Source: an uncultured Haloferula sp.
Lineage (GTDB): Bacteria; Verrucomicrobiota; Verrucomicrobiae; Verrucomicrobiales; Akkermansiaceae
DNA: 7,380 nt
Assembly: GCA_946885645.1 (NCBI GenBank)
Contig: CAMPGU010000204.1
Location: 1 to 7,380 of the forward strand
Direction of reading: 5' to 3'
The notes under the pieces are model-generated. The model ran no database searches, had not been told where the DNA came from, and worked only from the letters and a program-made list of their open reading frames with translations. The translations under genes were made by a program, and so were the position numbers. This document shows, one piece after another, positions 1 to 6,089 of this stretch. How positions within the stretch are numbered: the first letter of the stretch is position 1; each line of letters starts with the position of its first letter.

Positions 1-7
1 CCAGGAA

Positions 8-331
8 CTAGTCGATGCTGACAACCTTGAGGTCGTAGAAAGGCTTGATGAACACCGCCGCCACCAGAAGCCGGGCGATGATCGTGCCGATCACCAGCTG
101 CGCGTAGAGGAAGTTCAGCTTCGCGTACCCTTCGCTGGGAGTGCCGAGGAAGGTCCCGGCGGAAATTTCGGAGGCCAGGATCGAGGCCAGCACCGCCCAC
201 CACGGCATGGAGCGGTTCCCCAGCGCGTAGGTCTCCATCGTCTTCTGACCGCGCGCCGCGTAGAGGCCGATGCCCACGATCATCACGAAATAGACGACGA
301 TGATGGCGAGATCGAGACCGGCACCGGGCAT
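8..331 (-). pseudogene. sodium:solute symporter (SSS family), N-terminal fragment with premature stop
   Basis: This is the N-terminal part of an SSS-family (sodium/glucose-type) symporter, a membrane protein that couples Na+ entry to solute uptake. Only 107 residues are encoded from the ATG at 331, against roughly 500 or more in the family. Three hydrophobic segments are visible, at about residues 6-26, 44-66 and 73-98. The conserved stretch YALGNRSMPWWAVLAS (35-50), followed by E-I-S-A-G-T-F-L-G-T-P, identifies the family. The frame ends S-I-D-stop (TAG at 10-8) and then reads F-L, whereas the family normally continues S-I/V-Y-E-F/Y-L. The break is therefore an in-frame nonsense event in conserved sequence, not a natural end. 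A TTG start at 367 would add 12 residues, but ATG at 331 fits family N-termini better. Neither start has a well-spaced Shine-Dalgarno. The substrate cannot be inferred. The gene may be a pseudogene, or the stop may be an assembly or sequencing error; the rest lies outside the window. Confidence 0.7.
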
Positions 332-394
332 GCGGGGGAGTGTTTCCGGTCCGGAGCGGGGCGACAAGCGAAAGACTTGGCGACCCTCCTCATT

Positions 395-416
395 GCGGTT
401 TGTTCCGGCAAACCGT
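395..416 (-). promoter_or_regulatory. hairpin in the leader of the symporter fragment
   Basis: A perfect 7-bp inverted repeat, CGGTTTG (396-402) and CAAACCG (409-415), encloses a 6-nt loop, and a G-T wobble at 395/416 can extend it. On the minus strand it sits just upstream of a GAGGAGGG tract (391-384). That tract resembles a ribosome-binding site but lies about 16 nt from the TTG at 367 and much farther from the ATG at 331. No T-tract follows on either strand, so it is not a typical terminator. A role in the symporter leader is inference. Confidence 0.3.
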
Positions 417-545
417 TGGAATTGAGGGGCCTTTCATCACCTCTTTTTCGTCAACGGCCGTCCCGGGAACTTTTGTGACCGCCGTGATTACGATGTGCTG
501 CCGGAGCAAAGCGTTTGAAGCCCCGATTTCCTTTTCAAATCAAGG

Positions 546-582
546 ATTCGCGAGTCCGGCGACGGCTTCCGGTATCGCGAAT
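546..582. repeat. interrupted 12-bp inverted repeat (hairpin) upstream of AT-rich tract
   Basis: ATTCGCGA (546-553) is the exact reverse complement of TCGCGAAT (575-582). In the same register, CCGG at 556-559 pairs with CCGG at 569-572, leaving a 2x2 internal loop and a 9-nt terminal loop. No T-run follows directly. It lies immediately before the AT-rich tract upstream of dnaA. It could be a dyad binding site, an origin structural element or part of a leader RNA; the sequence does not decide. Confidence 0.4.
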
Positions 583-585
583 GCT

Positions 586-652
586 TCGGGAAAATTAAGG
601 ACTTTTTAGGTCAAGATTTTAAAAAAATTGATCGTGGAACGCTTGTGGAAAA
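586..652. other. candidate oriC element: AT-rich tract plus one DnaA-box-like 9-mer
   Basis: Within otherwise GC-rich sequence, 586-632 is markedly AT-rich and includes a TTTTAAAAAAATTGATC stretch at 617-633. This resembles a DNA-unwinding element. Positions 644-652 read TGTGGAAAA, whose reverse complement TTTTCCACA fits the relaxed DnaA-box consensus TTWTNCACA. Location directly upstream of dnaA is a common origin position. Against the call, only this one box fits; TTATCCCTC at 718-726 shares only the first six bases with TTATCCACA. A cluster of boxes, as expected for a full origin, is not seen. The true origin may lie elsewhere or use divergent boxes. Confidence 0.35.
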
Positions 653-729
653 TGGGCCGGTCGGGGCGATCTGTTAGACCGGGTAAATTTTGAATCCCCC
701 TCGATGGTCGTGCGGGTTTATCCCTCGTC

Positions 730-791
730 TCCGCCGCGCCGGGGGGCACGGATGGTCGCTCCCGGAGCGCGCGGCGGAAAAAACCTTTTTT
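730..791 (+). promoter_or_regulatory. GC-rich stem followed by A6-CC-T6 in the dnaA leader (attenuator- or terminator-like)
   Basis: TCCGCCGCGC (730-739) pairs perfectly with GCGCGGCGGA (769-778), giving a 10-bp GC-rich stem. The enclosed segment can itself form GCTC/GAGC (758-761 with 765-768). Just after the stem comes AAAAAACCTTTTTT (778-791), so a six-T run begins about 7 nt downstream of the stem. The ATG of dnaA follows at 808. The arrangement resembles an intrinsic terminator or attenuator, although the T-run is not adjacent to the stem as in a textbook terminator. It could alternatively be a bent-DNA or origin element. Function is inferred only. Confidence 0.35.
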
Positions 792-807
792 GATACGACG
801 AGTGAGA

Positions 808-2223
808 ATGATGGAGTTCGAGGAGGAAGAGGGGGATGCGGCCGTGGCGGACACGGTGGCGCAGTGGAAAGCAGCCTGCGAGGTCCTGGGTCGCTTGGTG
901 AGCAAGGATGCTTACCAGCGCTGGTTCCGGACTTCCCGGCTGATCGCCGTGGAAGATTCGCGGGCGGTGGTGGCCGTCCCCAACGAGATCCATCAGGTGT
1001 GGATCGAAACCAACTATTTGCCCGAGCTCGCTTCCGCCGTGGCCGAGGCCATCGAGGGAGTGCGGGAGGTGAAGCTCGTGGTGGGAGATGCGATCCCCGC
1101 CGGCGAAGAATCCGTCCCGGTCCCGCGTCCGGCGGTAGCCCGCGAGGTCTCGGAGGACCTTCCTGCGGGCGGTGAGGCGAGCTATGAGAAGCGGCTGAAA
1201 ACGGCCGGGTTGAATCAACAGTTCACCTTCGATTCCTTTGTCGTAGGTGCGAACAGCCAGTTCGCCCACGCCGCCTCGGAAGCCGTGGCAAAGCGGAAGG
1301 GCCCCGGCTACAACCCGCTCTTCATCCACGGCGGCCCCGGCCTCGGCAAGACCCACCTCATGCAGGCCATCGGCAACGAGTGGCTGCGCAAGGTGCCCGC
1401 TTCCAAGGTGGTGTATCTGACCTGCGAAAAATTCACCAATGAGTTCATCGATGCTGTCCGCAAAGGCGATCTCGAGCGGTTCCGCAAGCGCTACCGTTCG
1501 GCCGAGCTCATGCTGCTGGACGATGTGCAATTCCTGGCCGGCAAAGACCGCTCGCAGGAAGAATTCTTCCATACCTTCAATACCTTGCTGGACGGCCGCT
1601 GCCAGGTCGTCCTGACCAGCGACCGCGCCGCGAGCGAGATCAAGAACCTGGAGCCGCGCCTCATCTCGCGCTTCGAGTGCGGCCTCACCGTGGAGCTCCA
1701 GCCGCCCGTTTTCGAGACAAGGCTGGCGATCCTGGGGAAAAAGCGCGACGAGTGGAAGGTCAAGGTGGACGAAGGCATCATGCGTTTCCTGGCCGAGCGG
1801 ATCCGCAGCAACGTCCGCCGCTTGGAAGGCGCGCTGATGCGCGTGGCCACCTTCGCCTCCCTCGCCGGGGAGCGGGTGACGGAAGAGCGGGTGGAGCACC
1901 TGCTGCGGGACCTCCTGCGGGAGGAAGCCGGGAAGCAGGTCACCATCGATTCCATCCAGCGCGTCGTGGCGGACCATTTCGACGTGCGCCTGGCGGACAT
2001 GACCAGCCGCCGCCGCCCTGCCAGCATCGCTTTCCCCCGCCAGATCGCCATGTATCTGAGCCGTACGATGACCAAGGGATCGCTCATGGAAATCGGCGAG
2101 GCCTTCGGCGGCAGGGATCACGGAACCGTGATCCATGCCTGTAAAAAGATCGGCTCGCAGATGGAGATGGATGCTTCCGTAAGGGATGCGATCGGCACGA
2201 TCGAGGCCACTTTGCGGCGCTAG
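808..2223 (+). CDS. dnaA: chromosomal replication initiator protein DnaA
   Basis: DnaA is the AAA+ ATPase that binds DnaA boxes, opens the origin and helps load the replicative helicase. The 471-residue protein is of normal length. Domain I spans about residues 12-94 (core QWKAACEVLGRLVSKDAYQRW) and is followed by a short linker. The AAA+ core starts near FTFDSFVVG (139) and has Walker A GGPGLGKTH (175-183), Walker B LMLLDDV (234-240), sensor 1 LTSDR (269-273), the arginine finger in ISRF (R288) and sensor 2 NVRRLEG (335-341). Domain IV contains AFPRQIAMYLSR and the signature GGRDHGTVIHACKKI (434-448). In that signature Gly439 replaces the first Thr of the common RDHTTV. The start is uncertain: TTG 790, GTG 802, ATG 808 and ATG 811 are all in frame, and I chose 808 as the first ATG. 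Only a weak GAG-type ribosome-binding site is visible. Structured leader sequence upstream suggests regulation. Confidence 0.98.
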   Translation: MMEFEEEEGDAAVADTVAQWKAACEVLGRLVSKDAYQRWFRTSRLIAVEDSRAVVAVPNEIHQVWIETNYLPELASAVAEAIEGVREVKLVVGDAIPAGEESVPVPRPAVAREVSEDLPAGGEASYEKRLKTAGLNQQFTFDSFVVGANSQFAHAASEAVAKRKGPGYNPLFIHGGPGLGKTHLMQAIGNEWLRKVPASKVVYLTCEKFTNEFIDAVRKGDLERFRKRYRSAELMLLDDVQFLAGKDRSQEEFFHTFNTLLDGRCQVVLTSDRAASEIKNLEPRLISRFECGLTVELQPPVFETRLAILGKKRDEWKVKVDEGIMRFLAERIRSNVRRLEGALMRVATFASLAGERVTEERVEHLLRDLLREEAGKQVTIDSIQRVVADHFDVRLADMTSRRRPASIAFPRQIAMYLSRTMTKGSLMEIGEAFGGRDHGTVIHACKKIGSQMEMDASVRDAIGTIEATLRR

Positions 2224-2243
2224 CGCCACGGCGGGATTTTTTT
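2216..2243 (+). terminator. weak terminator-like palindrome and T7 run at the end of dnaA
   Basis: GGCGCTAGCGCC (2216-2227) is a perfect 12-base palindrome that spans the dnaA stop codon (TAG, 2221-2223). Nine bases later there is a run of seven T (2237-2243). As RNA it gives only a 4-bp stem with a 4-nt loop, and the T-run is not adjacent, so termination would be inefficient at best. It may partly separate dnaA and dnaN expression, or be coincidental in GC-rich sequence. Confidence 0.2.
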
Positions 2244-2268
2244 AGAATTCCGTACGGACTCCCGGCCC

Positions 2269-2312
2269 GGGGATGCCTTCCTTGGCATTCCCGATAGATT
2301 GGCTTGCCAAGG
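2269..2312 (+). promoter_or_regulatory. two mutually exclusive hairpins in the dnaA-dnaN gap
   Basis: Hairpin A pairs GGGGATGCC (2269-2277) with GGCATTCCC (2284-2292): nine pairs including one G-T wobble, with a 6-nt loop. Dyad B pairs CCTTGGCA (2280-2287) with TGCCAAGG (2305-2312): eight perfect pairs with a 17-nt spacer. They share bases 2284-2287, so both cannot form in one RNA. The segment ends 55 nt before the dnaN ATG. It could be an RNA switch or a protein-binding dyad, and chance is also possible. Confidence 0.3.
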
Positions 2313-2367
2313 GTCGGAGGTTGCGGAGAGCATTGCGCCCAGCCGAAGCGTTTCCGCCCATTTCCCC

Positions 2368-3465
2368 ATGAAGTTCAGTATCTCCAAAGAAGCCCTGCTG
2401 GAAGGACTGCAGAAGGTCCAGCACGTGGTAAGCACCCGGACGACCCTGCCGATCCTGTCCAACGTGCTGCTCGTGGCGAAAAACGGCCGCCTGACCTTCA
2501 CGACCACGGACCTCGATGTCGGCATCACCGGCTCCGTCGAAGCGAAGATCGAAAAGGAAGGCGCGACCACGCTTCCGGCCAAGCGCCTCGTGAACATCGT
2601 GCGCGAGCTTCCCGCTAGCGAGGTGGAGATTTCCGTGGATGCGAAGAACGTGGCCTCGATCCAGAGCGGCCCCTCCTTCTTCAAGATCATCGGCTTGGGC
2701 CAGGATGACTTCCCGCCGCTTCCGGACTTCGAGGGCGCGAAGGAATTCCGCATGCCGCAGCAGCAGCTTCGCGACGGCCTGAAGAAGACTTCCTACGCGA
2801 TCTCCACCGACGAGACCCGCTACGTCCTCAACGGCATCTACACCTCCTTCCGCGAGGGCAAGCTGACGCTCGTCGCCACCGACGGACGCCGCCTCGCGAT
2901 GGTCGAGAACGACCTCGACTTCCCGGCCAGCCACGAGACCGACGTGATCGTGCCTACCAAGGCCGTGCAGGAACTCCAGCGCCTGCTGGGGGATTCCGGC
3001 GAGGTGCTGATCCGCCTGAGCGAAAACCAGATCTCCTTCTCCATCGGCGAGCACCTTCTCATCAGCAAGCTGATCGAAGGCAACTACCCGAACTACCGCC
3101 AGGTGATCCCGGGCGATTCCACCGAGCGGGTGGAACTGCCGCGCGAGTCCGTCTTCGACACCGTGCGCCGCGTTTCCCTGCTTTCCTCGGACAAGTCGAA
3201 CTCGGTGAAGCTCGTCTTCGGCACGAACACCGTGGAAGTCACCGCGAACTCCCCGGACGTGGGTGAGGCCCGCGAAACGATGGAAGTCGCCTACACCGGC
3301 AAGCCGATGCAGATCGCCTTCAACCCGGAGTTCCTGATGGCACCGCTGCGGAATCTGGAGAGCGACACCGTCTATCTGGACCTCATCGATGAGATGAGCC
3401 CCGGGGTCATCCGCATCGATGGCAGCTTCCTCTACGTCATCATGCCGATGCGCGTGACGAGCTGA
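2368..3465 (+). CDS. dnaN: DNA polymerase III beta subunit (sliding clamp)
   Basis: DnaN is the ring-shaped clamp that tethers DNA polymerase III and other clamp-binding proteins to DNA. The 365-residue product has the usual bacterial length and three clamp domains, roughly residues 1-122, 125-245 and 248-365. Family hallmarks are the N-terminus MKFSISKEALLEGLQKVQ, TTLPILSNVLL (25-35), DDFPPLP (113-119), TRYVLNG (150-156), ATDGRRLA (170-177), EGNYPNYRQVIP (237-248) and the C-terminal YVIMPMR (356-362), which forms part of the partner-binding pocket. The frame is open back to a TTG at 2299, but the 23 extra residues are unlike DnaN, so ATG 2368 is chosen. No Shine-Dalgarno precedes it; the bases are C-rich (TTTCCCC). 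dnaA lies 144 nt upstream on the same strand. recF does not follow: the next gene is convergent. Confidence 0.98.
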   Translation: MKFSISKEALLEGLQKVQHVVSTRTTLPILSNVLLVAKNGRLTFTTTDLDVGITGSVEAKIEKEGATTLPAKRLVNIVRELPASEVEISVDAKNVASIQSGPSFFKIIGLGQDDFPPLPDFEGAKEFRMPQQQLRDGLKKTSYAISTDETRYVLNGIYTSFREGKLTLVATDGRRLAMVENDLDFPASHETDVIVPTKAVQELQRLLGDSGEVLIRLSENQISFSIGEHLLISKLIEGNYPNYRQVIPGDSTERVELPRESVFDTVRRVSLLSSDKSNSVKLVFGTNTVEVTANSPDVGEARETMEVAYTGKPMQIAFNPEFLMAPLRNLESDTVYLDLIDEMSPGVIRIDGSFLYVIMPMRVTS

Positions 3466-3484
3466 GACGGCACCCGTCTTTCAT

Positions 3485-3564
3485 CAAGGAGCGCCGGCGT
3501 CCCGCCGGTGATTTCCTGATCGGGCCCATGACAGGGGCGACCGGCGGGACGCCGGTGCTCCTTG
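3485..3564. repeat. inverted doublet of REP-like hairpins (REPIN-type element)
   Basis: Two 24-nt arms (3486-3509 and 3540-3563) are reverse complements except for one G-T wobble (3493/3556). One further C-G pair at 3485/3564 extends the match, and the arms are separated by 30 nt. Each arm also folds on itself: CCGGCGTCCCGCCGG (3494-3508) makes a 6-bp stem with loop TCC, and its partner (3540-3556) makes a 7-bp stem with loop GGA. An AAGGAGC tag lies on the outer side of each hairpin. This tag-plus-hairpin doublet is the layout of REPINs. It sits exactly in the gap between the convergent dnaN and ABC ATPase genes, where it could also act as a bidirectional transcription barrier, though no T-tract is present. 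One arm reads S-A-G-V-P-P-V in one frame. Confidence 0.7.
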
Positions 3565-3565
3565 G

Positions 3566-4543
3566 CTAAATTGCCAGGCACCCCGGGCAATCCTGCACCA
3601 GATGGTGATTGCCCTTGTCAGCAAGCGCAGGATGCCGGTCCGTGAGGCAAAGCTCGGCCTTGCCCAGCGTATTGCGAGGCTGGAAAGCGCAGCCTGCAGG
3701 CGGGCGGGAGAGGTCCGGCGGCAGGCCCGGGATCGTGTAGAGTTCCTCGCCCTTCTTATGGATGGCGGGGATGCTTTTCAGCAGGGACCGCGTGTAGGCG
3801 TGCAGCGGCCGGCCGAGGAGCTCCGCTTTCGGCGCGCTCTCCACGATGCGTCCCGCGTACATCACGTTCACGTAATCGCACACCTCCGAAACGACTGCCA
3901 GGTCGTGGGTGATGAAAATGACGGCGGTGCCGAGTTCCCGCTGCCGGGCCCGGATGAGATCCAGCACCTGCTTTTGCACCGTGACATCGAGCGCGGTGGT
4001 GGGTTCGTCGCAGATGAGCAGTTCCGGCCGGGTGATCAGCGCCATTGCGATCATCACGCGCTGCCGCATGCCGCCCGAGAATTCGTGCGGATAGGAATTG
4101 ATCCGCGTTTCCGGATCGGGGATGCCGACTTCCGCGAGGGACTGGATCGCGCGGTCCACGGCCTTTGCCCCCTTCAGTCCTTCGTGCAATTCCAGCGGCT
4201 CGGTCAATTGCTCGCGCACCCGCATATAGGGGTTCAGCGAGGTCATCGGGTCCTGGAAGATCATTGAAATCCGCTTGCCGCGGATCTTCCGGAGCTGGCT
4301 TTCGCTCGCCTTCAGTAGGTCCAGGCCGTCGAAGATCGCCGTGCCCGAGTGGATGCGGCCGGGCGGCTGGGGGATCAGGCCGAGCAGCGAGTAACAGCTC
4401 ACCGACTTCCCCGATCCCGACTCGCCCACGATTCCGAGCGTCTGCCCCGCTTCGACGGAGAAGGAAACATCCTCCACCGCGTGGACGGTGCCATTTCGCG
4501 TGTGGAAGCGGGTGGTGAGGTTGCGGACGTCGAGCAGCGGCAT
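3566..4543 (-). CDS. oligopeptide/dipeptide ABC transporter ATP-binding protein (OppD/DppD family)
   Basis: This cytoplasmic ATPase subunit would energise a peptide-type (or nickel-type) ABC importer. The 325 residues match family length. Visible motifs are Walker A GESGSGKS (40-47), the Q-loop in [10 protein letters not shown] (Q97), signature FSGGMRQ (155-161), Walker B LLICDEP (175-181), the H-loop THDL (H213), and a C-terminal oligo_HPY extension with [16 protein letters not shown] (244-259). The C-terminal cysteine motif, which in OppD/DppD reads GC-x5-PRC-x6-C plus a later C, is altered: C285, C299 and C319 remain, but the PRC position is PRN (N291) and the following spacing is one residue longer. 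Cys322 is extra. Start ATG 4543 has no Shine-Dalgarno. It is 84 nt downstream of der on the same strand. No second ATPase, permease or binding protein is in the window, so its partners must be encoded elsewhere. OppD versus DppD cannot be decided. Confidence 0.93.
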   Translation of the reverse strand: MPLLDVRNLTTRFHTRNGTVHAVEDVSFSVEAGQTLGIVGESGSGKSVSCYSLLGLIPQPPGRIHSGTAIFDGLDLLKASESQLRKIRGKRISMIFQDPMTSLNPYMRVREQLTEPLELHEGLKGAKAVDRAIQSLAEVGIPDPETRINSYPHEFSGGMRQRVMIAMALITRPELLICDEPTTALDVTVQKQVLDLIRARQRELGTAVIFITHDLAVVSEVCDYVNVMYAGRIVESAPKAELLGRPLHAYTRSLLKSIPAIHKKGEELYTIPGLPPDLSRPPAGCAFQPRNTLGKAELCLTDRHPALADKGNHHLVQDCPGCLAI

Positions 4544-4549
4544 GGGATA

Positions 4550-4600
4550 TCGGAGAAATTCAAGCCGACGGGCGGCGGGATGACAGGTATTTTTCTCCGA
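4550..4600 (-). promoter_or_regulatory. 9-bp inverted repeat in the der to ABC-ATPase gap
   Basis: TCGGAGAAA (4550-4558) and TTTCTCCGA (4592-4600) are exact reverse complements separated by 33 nt. A smaller GCCG/CGGC hairpin lies inside (4564-4576). On the minus strand the stem ends 6 nt before the ABC-ATPase ATG (4543), so folding could affect translation initiation. No T-tract follows, so it is not a typical terminator. A second small stem, GCTGG/CCAGC (4605-4609 with 4614-4618), lies just after the der stop. Function is inference. Confidence 0.3.
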
Positions 4601-4627
4601 AGCGGCTGGAGTGCCAGCTCTCGGGGC

Positions 4628-6049
4628 TTAATCCCTCTTCTTCCCGCCCCTCGCCCCGCCGGGAGGACCATCCCGCTTCTCCCATTCCCGCCGGTCGCGT
4701 GAGCGGACGGAGAAGACGATCGGCACCCCGGCCACGGGATTGAACTCGCGCAGGCGGTTCGAGAGATATTGCTCGTAGCTCTTCGGCATCAGGCTCTTGT
4801 CATTCACGAAGAGCACGAAGGTCGGCACCGGGATGGTGCTGTATTTCTCCTCCACCGCGGCGGTGGCGTAGTAGAGCTTCAGGCGCTTGGCGGATTTCTT
4901 GTCGGAAGGCGGCGGATTGATCTGGAAGGCTTCCTGCAGCATCCGGTTGAGCTTGCCGGTGCTCGGCACCTTCTTCGCGCCCTTCTGGATCTTGAGGACT
5001 TCCTTGAGCACGAGTTCCACCGCCTGCCCGCTCTTCGCGGAGACGGTGAGGAAAGGCGCGTAGGCGAGGAAGAAAAGCTCCCGGCGGACGTGATCCTCGG
5101 CCTCCAGCTTGCGCTCCTTCATCGGCGCGTCCGGATGATAGAGGTCGAATTTGTTGAGCACGATCAGGCAGGGCTTCTTTTCCTCCAGGATCTGCTGGGC
5201 GATCTTGCGATCCTGGGAAGAGACCCCGGCGGCGATGTCGATGACCAGCACGCAAAGATCCGCCCGGCGGACGGAGCGCTCCGAGCGCATCGCGGAAAAG
5301 ACCTCCACCGAGGTATCGCGCTTCGAGCGGGGGCGCAGCCCGGCGGTATCGATGAGCGTGAACCTCTCTCCCGCAAACTCGCAGGGCAGGTCGATCGCGT
5401 CGCGGGTCGTTCCAGCGATTTCGGAAACGATGGTGCGCTGGTCCTGCAGGATCGCATTCACCAGCGAGGACTTGCCGGCGTTCGGCTTGCCGATGATGGC
5501 CAGCTTGATCCCCGCTTCCTCGGCTGCCGCCACGGCTTCCTCGATCTCCCCGGCCAGCGGCTTGAGGAATTCATCGATGCGGTCGGTCAGGAATTGCATG
5601 CCCTTGCCGTGCTCGGCGGAGACGCGGATGGCTTCGCCGAAACCCAGGCGCGCGAACTCGTCCGCGTGGCGCGTGTGCTTGTCGTCGTCCACCTTGTTGA
5701 CCACCAGCATCACCGGGGGCTTCGCCTTCCGCAGCTTGCCGCCGAGGTCGAGATCCACCGGCGTGAGGCCGTCCTGGGCATCCACGACGAAAAGGATGAG
5801 ATCCGCCGTCTGCATCGCGATATCCGCCTCCAGCGAGACCTGCGCGGCGAAGCCGTCGTCGAGCGTGGCACCGATGCCCCCGGTGTCGATGATCGTGCAG
5901 GGGATGGCGGTGGCCATGCAGGGCGCGGAGATGCGGTCGCGGGTGACGCCCGGCTGATCGTGGACGATCGCGATCTTCCGCTTGGCGAGGCGGTTGAAGA
6001 GCGCGGATTTCCCGACATTCGGGCGGCCGACGATGGCAACGGTAGGCAT
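4628..6049 (-). CDS. der: ribosome biogenesis GTPase Der (EngA), two tandem GTPase domains
   Basis: Der is a double GTPase that assists late assembly of the 50S ribosomal subunit in the cytoplasm. The 473-residue protein has the full architecture. GTPase domain 1 has G1 GRPNVGKS (8-15), G3 DTGG (55-58), G4 NKVD (118-121) and G5 SAEHG (144-148). An acidic linker (about 166-180) leads to GTPase domain 2, with G1 GKPNAGKS (187-194), GTTRD (213-217), G3 DTAG (234-237), G4 NKFD (299-302) and G5 SAKSG (337-341). The C-terminal KH-like domain (about 355-450) contains KLYYATA and PTFVLFVND. The tail ends in a basic Gly/Arg/Lys-rich stretch, GGARGGKKRD, typical of a flexible RNA-contacting end. ATG 6049 gives the canonical MPTVAIVGRPNVGKS start; it is preceded by CCCCTCCC rather than a Shine-Dalgarno. 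It lies 40 nt downstream of the PgsA-type gene and may be cotranscribed with it. Confidence 0.98.
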   Translation of the reverse strand: MPTVAIVGRPNVGKSALFNRLAKRKIAIVHDQPGVTRDRISAPCMATAIPCTIIDTGGIGATLDDGFAAQVSLEADIAMQTADLILFVVDAQDGLTPVDLDLGGKLRKAKPPVMLVVNKVDDDKHTRHADEFARLGFGEAIRVSAEHGKGMQFLTDRIDEFLKPLAGEIEEAVAAAEEAGIKLAIIGKPNAGKSSLVNAILQDQRTIVSEIAGTTRDAIDLPCEFAGERFTLIDTAGLRPRSKRDTSVEVFSAMRSERSVRRADLCVLVIDIAAGVSSQDRKIAQQILEEKKPCLIVLNKFDLYHPDAPMKERKLEAEDHVRRELFFLAYAPFLTVSAKSGQAVELVLKEVLKIQKGAKKVPSTGKLNRMLQEAFQINPPPSDKKSAKRLKLYYATAAVEEKYSTIPVPTFVLFVNDKSLMPKSYEQYLSNRLREFNPVAGVPIVFSVRSRDRREWEKRDGPPGGARGGKKRD

Positions 6050-6089
6050 GGGAGGGGCTTAGGGCAGCATTCCGCGGGTAGCAAGGGCA

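Larger units (their letters stand above)
332..807. other. long non-coding region between symporter fragment and dnaA
   Basis: About 475 bases separate the divergent symporter fragment and dnaA, and I find no convincing gene in them. Open frames that cross the region have no recognisable protein character. What can be seen is a hairpin at 395-416, a second hairpin at 546-582, an AT-rich tract with a DnaA-box-like 9-mer at about 586-652, and a GC-rich stem followed by a T-tract at 730-791. No clear sigma-70 pair of -35 and -10 hexamers could be assigned with confidence. The region must hold promoters for both flanking genes and may hold part or all of the chromosomal origin. Confidence 0.6.

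Noticed and set aside
340..609. Plus-strand 89-codon frame in the region upstream of dnaA
   Set aside because: It starts inside the symporter fragment on the other strand, lacks a ribosome-binding site and protein-like features, and crosses the hairpin and the start of the AT-rich tract.
718..726. TTATCCCTC as a second DnaA box
   Set aside because: Only the first six of nine bases match TTATCCACA, and the conserved CACA end is lost.
718..2229. Minus-strand open frame of 503 codons opposite dnaA
   Set aside because: It lies fully antisense to a certain dnaA gene, has low-complexity His/Gly/Ala/Asp-rich composition and no family motif. Long antisense frames are expected in GC-rich coding DNA.
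2299..2367. N-terminal extension of dnaN from TTG 2299
   Set aside because: The 23 extra residues do not resemble DnaN, and ATG 2368 gives the canonical MKFSISKE start.
2242..3083. Minus-strand open frames opposite dnaN
   Set aside because: These are shadows of the clear dnaN reading frame and show no motifs.
3485..3564. The large palindrome as a plain intrinsic terminator
   Set aside because: No T-tract follows on either strand, and each arm carries its own hairpin, which a simple terminator would not need. It may still hinder transcription.
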